DNA of 64,000 bases from contig OZ025243.1 in the NCBI GenBank assembly GCA_964019155.1, forward strand, positions 4,725,686 to 4,789,685, given 5' to 3'. The notes beneath the pieces are model-generated. The model had not been told where the DNA came from. It made no database searches and saw only the letters and a list, made by a program, of their open reading frames with translations. This stretch comes from Osedax fenrisi (taxonomy: Eukaryota > Annelida > Polychaeta > Sabellida > Siboglinidae). Positions 59,618 through 64,000 of this stretch are shown in pieces. Made by a program: the position numbers and the translations under genes. Positions within the stretch are counted from its first letter, which is position 1, and each line of letters opens with the position of its first letter.

Positions 59618-59653
<36 letters not shown>
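59618..59653. repeat. (TA)n microsatellite
   Basis: About 18 TA units. Confidence 0.9.
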
Positions 59654-59661
<8 letters not shown>

Positions 59662-59829
59662 AGCTCAATTATATGTGTATACTTATATAGAGTACGTATA
59701 TGCATACATGATAATATAACGGAACTCTTACGTAAGTGGCTCCGATACAGTGTCCGATAGCCTCAACCATCTATTCGCAGTCTCCTTTCTCCTACTCTCT
59801 TATGTGTGTATGTTGTTATGGCGAGTTGA

Positions 59830-59935
59830 GAATTGCGAATATTCGCCACTATTTGGAAAATAATCGCATTTATTCACGATCATACATGTTCAATATTAGC
59901 GAATATTCGTAAATGCGGTTTATATAGATAATATG
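59830..59935. repeat. GCGAATATTCG repeat, copy 1
   Basis: Contains TTGCGAATATTCGCCACT, CGCATTTA and TTAGCGAATATTCGTAAATG then CGG, forming inverted repeats. Its reverse complement resembles 61760-61810 (shared CTATA, AAACCGC and AATATTCGC in the same order). Probably a small dispersed repeat. Confidence 0.45.
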
Positions 59936-60038
59936 CGCGGGTATGGCCTCAGCTTTATTGTTACTCAGTTTTGTTATCTAAACTTCTAACTTTACATAGA
60001 GTTTATAATTATCCTATTTATAAATACTATATATGTAT

Positions 60039-60042
<4 letters not shown>

Positions 60043-60089
<47 letters not shown>
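60043..60089. repeat. (TA)n microsatellite
   Basis: About 20 TA units in two tracts. Confidence 0.9.
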
Positions 60090-60092
<3 letters not shown>

Positions 60093-60489
60093 TGCGTAAA
60101 TGTATACATCTTATTAGATGATAATGTAGCATTATTAAAAAAATCAGTTTTAGTTTTTCGAAACCTATCCTAATGTATTTTAGAAACATATATTTTGATA
60201 ATATTATTTACGGGGACGTTTAATCTAATAATATAACTTCTATAATAATATGATATAACATAATTATAAAATAAATGTGTACATATAATTAAATATAAGT
60301 ACATTATTTATCTAAACGATAGCACATGTGTCGATAATATATTAACCTTAAATATTATTAAAAAATGTAGTCATAATATTACTTAGATCATTGGTAAGAC
60401 CTAATGTATTATAATTATAAAGTACATTAATTACAGTCCAACTGAACGATATTTTCACTATTCGCTTCATATTTATAATCGGTAATTTA

Positions 60490-60660
60490 AATACATTTAA
60501 ATATTCCTTTTATCCCATCCTAAGAACTTAGATGAAGTTTTCACTAATAACCATATATGGTTCTAATATTTCTTCGAAACGATATCATGTTAAGGCATCC
60601 ATTATTTTAACGATATCCGATCATCGCATTAGCCAACTGACCCATACAGGCAGCATATAA
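60490..60660 (-). mobile_element. tRNA-derived SINE, second copy, internally deleted
   Basis: On the minus strand: a degraded head (GCCTGTATGGGTCAGTTGGC, an A box), then the ATATCGTTAAAATAATGGAT, TGCCTTAACATGATATCG hairpin, TTTCGAAGAAATATTAGAAC, GTGAAAACTTCATCTAAG and GGATGGGATAA. It matches the 17905-18265 copy except that the B box and spacer are missing. The hairpin arms differ in sequence but remain complementary (CGATATC-type here, GCTCTCG-type there). Confidence 0.7.
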
Positions 60661-61320
60661 ATATAATATCTAGCTGTGGGGTATATCTATTTATATTATT
60701 AATTAATCTTATAGATTATTTTGAAATCTATTTACGCCATAGTATAAGCTAATTTTGTAATAAATAATCAAACTATTTTAATGTTGTAATCTAGAACAAT
60801 CTAGAACAAACTAGAATAAACGAGAGATTTCACCTAATCAAAATAGTACATTAACGCAGCATGTGATGAACCCTCACTGTAGTGAATTATTATTGCGAAT
60901 AGGTATGCTTTGATTACTAGATTAATAGATATCATTAATAGATATAATTAATAGATATCATTAATATATATTAGATATAATTAATAGATATTAGAAAAAC
61001 TACATCGCTAGTAACGAATTGTGTAAAACAAAATCAATAAGATACCCCGATATATTTAGCATCATAACTTGCAATGCTGTCATTATAATCAAATATAATA
61101 GTATACAGCCTAATATCACTCCAAGAGAGTTATCATAATCAAATGAGGTACTTATAATTACATCTTTTATAATCACAAATAATGGTAGTAGGATGTATGT
61201 AATGAAAGGTTTACGATTAATTATAAATAATGTAGAGTTAGAAGAGCCGAGGAATAATGCATGCATCACTTTCTTACATTTCGATCTCACGTCGTTAATA
61301 CGTTAGGCACAACAATAATA
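60661..61320. other. Intergenic stretch
   Basis: Short ATTAATAGATATC repeats at 60925-60990. The minus frame 61290-61000 is discussed under rejected items. Confidence 0.4.
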
Positions 61321-61321
61321 A

Positions 61322-61410
61322 TACTAGTATACTATAGTCTATTATAGTATACTATAGTATACTAATATTATCCTATAGTATACTATAGTATACTAATATT
61401 ATCCTATAGA
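61322..61410. repeat. ~37-bp tandem repeat of TATACTATAG units
   Basis: AGTATACTATAGTATACTAA followed by TATTATCCTAT occurs twice with a partial upstream copy. Confidence 0.85.
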
Positions 61411-61759
61411 ACTTTCCAGTACGAGTGAATATAATCGTCCTATATTGCATCGTTAGGACATTGTCTGATAACTTTAGAACAGCGAGAAAATAAATCATAA
61501 CTAATAAATTATATAATACGTACGGATATTTACGGAACACTACTTATATATATATACATTTGTATTATAAAATATGAAGTAGTATTTACATGTGTCTACA
61601 CATATGTGTCTATATATGCATATATAGTAATATTTCTACATGCAATGGGTGGTACATTATTGCGGTTATGGTGATTAACTTTACCCTACCTGAATACAGT
61701 TACGTGTGCTAGAATCACCGCCCGGGTATAATAACACACTGCATATATTCGCAAACATT

Positions 61760-61812
61760 TTTGATCTATAAAAACCGCGATTAATATTCGCGAATTCGCA
61801 AATTTGCGTCAG
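61760..61812. repeat. GCGAATATTCG repeat, copy 2
   Basis: ATAAAAACCGCGATTAATAT, TCGCGAATTCGCAAATTTGC; related to the reverse complement of 59830-59935. Confidence 0.4.
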
Positions 61813-62395
61813 CTCTAAGCTTTAAGCTTATTTTTTGGGGAACAGTATCATTTTGTAAAACTCTCTAATCTTAAAGATTTTAAATTTTAATATATGTACA
61901 TACTTTTTTCAAACAGATAATAAATATACATCATACTATTCATTCAATTTATCTTTTTTTATTATTAAATAAATATTATGTCTAAAATAAGGGTAATTTA
62001 AAAGTATGTATTTTTTTAGAAACGAATATAAGTATATAAAAATAATATATTATTTAAAATAGGACACCTCTTCGTATGTTATCTAATATACTAATCATTT
62101 TAATAATTTATTTTGAAGAATAAAATAGTTCCACACTTTGTAATATTCATCAAATTAAAATACTGAAAAAATAGCTGACAAAGATTAGTGAAATATTTTT
62201 TTTTATAATGCATGTTTATTATTAAAAGTAAGTATTATATAAAACTATTTATACTTATTAATATAGGCAATGTATGTATGAATTTTAAATGAAATGATAG
62301 ATAAATGATTATATAAATTATTTCATTAATACACTTTAAAAAAAATGTAAATTACGAAGGAGCCCCCTCCCCTTTAACATAAATTGTCATTGTTC
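61813..62395. other. A+T-rich intergenic stretch
   Basis: Nothing recognised; the final 30 bp form the pyrimidine-rich tract of the exon candidate downstream. Confidence 0.5.
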
Positions 62396-62423
62396 TCCAT
62401 TGTTCTCCATTGTTCTATCGCAG

Positions 62424-62529
62424 GTGTTATCGGTAGTGTACCTGATAGTAGGACTGGACATACGTTCGGATGATTACGTCATGAAGCTGACTAATAATCT
62501 GATGGGGGGCACTGACGAGAAAAGTCTAA
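62424..62529 (+). CDS. Probable internal exon (106 bp) of an unidentified gene
   Basis: A strong splice acceptor (three tandem ATTGTTCTCC-type pyrimidine repeats, then TCTATCGCAG ending at 62423) precedes a frame starting VLSVVYLIVGLDIRSDDYVM, then KLTNNLMGGTDEKSL. A strong donor, GTAAGA, begins at 62530. The codons (CTG, GTC, GGC, GAC, ACG-type third positions) are unlike all random frames of this window and unlike the retroelement ORFs. Without splicing, the frame would end at a TAG at 62553-62555. Neighbouring exons are not visible within the window, which fits large introns as in the Sox gene. I do not recognise the protein; the first ten residues are hydrophobic, the rest charged. Confidence 0.5.
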
Positions 62530-62757
62530 GTAAGATTAAGGGTTTACTAGGTTAGCCCTACCACCACCACTGTCACTATCACCATAATAATAACAACTAT
62601 CACACACACACATATATATATATACCACTTACACCAATTAATATAATAATAACTATAACACATATTAAAAAAAATTCTAATTATATATATATATAGAATT
62701 TTGATATAAAATAATTATTTGCATATATATGCATTAAAGAATAACTTGACGATGTGC
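62530..62757. other. Putative intron with CCA/CAC and TA simple repeats
   Basis: CCACCACCACTGTCACTATC, ACACACACACATATATATAT and similar low-complexity sequence. Confidence 0.4.
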
Positions 62758-62763
62758 ATTATG

Positions 62764-63752
62764 GTACATGTACCTAAGTGCACATGTACCTAAGTGCATA
62801 TGTACCTAAGTGCACGTGTACCTAAGTGCATATGTACCTAAGTGCACATGTACCTAAGTGCACGTGTACCTAAGTGCATATGTACCTAAGTGCACGTGTA
62901 CCTAAGTGCACATGTACCTAAGTATACATGTGCCTAAGTGCACATGTACCTAAGTGCATATGTACCTAAGTGCACATGTACCTAAGTGCATATGTACCTA
63001 AGTGCACATGTACCTAAGTGCATATGTACCTAAGTGCACATGTACCTAAGTATACATGTACCTAAGTGCACATTTACCTAGGTGGACATTTACCTAAGTG
63101 CATATGTACCTAAGTGCACGTGTACCTAAGTGCATATGTACCTAAGTGCATATGTACATAAGTGCACGTGTACCTAGGTGGACATTTACCTAAGTGCACA
63201 TGTACCTAAGTGCATATGTACCTAAGTGCACATGTACCTAAGTGCATGTGTACCTAAGTGCACGTGTACCTAAGTGCATATGTACCTAAGTGCACGTGTA
63301 CCTAGGTGCATATGTACCTAAGTGCATATGTACCTAAGTGCACGTGTACCTAAGTGCATATGTACCTAAGTGCACGTGTACCTAAGTGCATATGTACCTA
63401 AGTGCACGTGTACCTAAGTGCATATGTACCTAAGTGCATATGTACCTAAGTGCACGTGTACCTAAGTGCATATGTACCTAAGTGCATATGTACCTAAGTG
63501 CACGTGTACCTAAGTGCATATGTACCTAAGTGCACGTGTACCTAAGTGCATATGTACCTAAGTGCACGTGTACCTAAGTATACATGTGCCTAAGTGCACG
63601 TGTACCTAGGTGGACATTTACCTAAGTGCACATGTACCTAGGTGCACATTTACCTAAGTGCATATGTACCTAAGTGCATATGTACCTAAGTGCACATGTA
63701 CCTAAGTGCACATTTACCTAAGTGCACATGTACCTAGGTGCACATTTACCTT
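62764..63752. repeat. 16-bp minisatellite, ~61 units, each carrying a CANNTG E-box
   Basis: Unit: CACATGTACCTAAGTG with the central dinucleotide of the first six bases variable (CACATG, CATATG, CACGTG, rarely CATGTG). Roughly fifteen units have the CACGTG form. A few units read CACATTTAC or CTAGGTGGAC. Variation is concentrated in the E-box centre while TACCTAAGTG is nearly constant. Confidence 0.97.
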
Positions 63753-64000
63753 ATATATATGTTCACTTTAATTCTAGCGATAATTGGTTTACTACTATAG
63801 AGATAGGTGTAGCCAACGTAAATATCCGTGTACTTAGTAGAATAATGTTTATTATCGAACATTTTTTAATCGAGAAGTTTTTAATCGACATATGTATATA
63901 TTTATAATACGTTTTTAAACTAGGAATTTTAATATTTATTTATATAAACAATATATAAGTCATATATAAGATTTCTAGGCTCGGATAACAATACAAAAAC
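63753..64000. other. Window end, moderate composition
   Basis: A frame at about 63765-63905 (SSDNWFTTIEIGVANVNIRV) follows TTTAATTCTAG, which resembles a splice acceptor, but there is no matching donor or family evidence. Confidence 0.25.

Noticed and set aside
61000..61290. Minus-strand 96-codon frame with two hydrophobic stretches, receptor-like in appearance
   Set aside because: Hydrophobic Ile/Leu/Met-rich frames are expected by chance in this composition; no family motif and no clear splice sites. It could be revisited if transcripts exist.
62764..63752. CRISPR array
   Set aside because: 16-bp contiguous tandem units without spacers in a eukaryotic genome; it is a minisatellite.

Overview
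The window is a piece of a strongly A+T-rich eukaryotic, almost certainly invertebrate animal, chromosome. The main evidence is one recognisable cellular gene, a two-exon SoxB-type HMG-box transcription factor (29266-33308) with GT-AG splice signals, surrounded by non-LTR retrotransposons of the CR1/L2/Jockey type, TA-flanked non-autonomous DNA transposons, a tRNA-derived SINE, and dozens of long (TA)n tracts. There is no bacterial or viral gene organisation. An arthropod is plausible (SoxB2-like gene, element types), but the species cannot be fixed from the sequence.

Layout. 1-1000: 3' part of a repetitive uncharacterised protein family, frameshifted. 2.1-2.5 kb: an inverted-repeat element. 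4.2-7.3 kb: LINE 'A' (minus). 8.6-10.6 kb: a LINE/SINE tail copy and LINE 'D' (plus). 11-15.5 kb: a GC-rich island, a 12-bp minisatellite and a perfect 637-bp (TAG)n array. 16.4-21.7 kb: two pogo-like MITEs, a tRNA SINE, a palindromic MITE, a LINE 'B' fragment and MITE ends in (TA)n. 22.7-26.8 kb: LINE 'C', nearly full length with ORF1 and ORF2. 29.1-33.8 kb: the Sox gene with a 3.2-kb intron holding a 90-bp perfect palindrome. 35.2-35.9 kb: a GC-richer non-coding block dense in SOX-type ATTGT motifs. 37.4-45 kb: three GC-rich islands sharing a CGCCATT motif, LINE relics, a 1.3-kb two-unit satellite and a MITE with a nested LINE tail. 46-57.5 kb: LINE 'E', a complete 956-bp MITE, a decayed but long LINE 'B' with a PHD-like ORF1, LINE 'F' tail, and a MITE-like repeat. 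58-64 kb: a second SINE copy, a probable 106-bp internal exon of an unidentified gene (62424-62529), and a 1-kb 16-bp minisatellite that is in effect an array of about 60 E-boxes.

The most interesting structure is at the tails of the retroelements. Several unrelated LINE families here (B, D, E, F and an unassigned tail family with four copies) each end in a perfect stem-loop close to a short microsatellite-like tail. The stems differ in sequence and, within the four-copy family, covary while keeping 9-bp pairing. Autonomous activity is possible only for LINE C, whose sole visible lesion is a one-base shift in an 11-base homopolymer. Two other frame breaks also fall in A8 runs, so some apparent pseudogenes may be sequencing artefacts.

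All names A-F, G and T for elements are local labels. No database search was possible; family calls rest on motifs read directly from translations.
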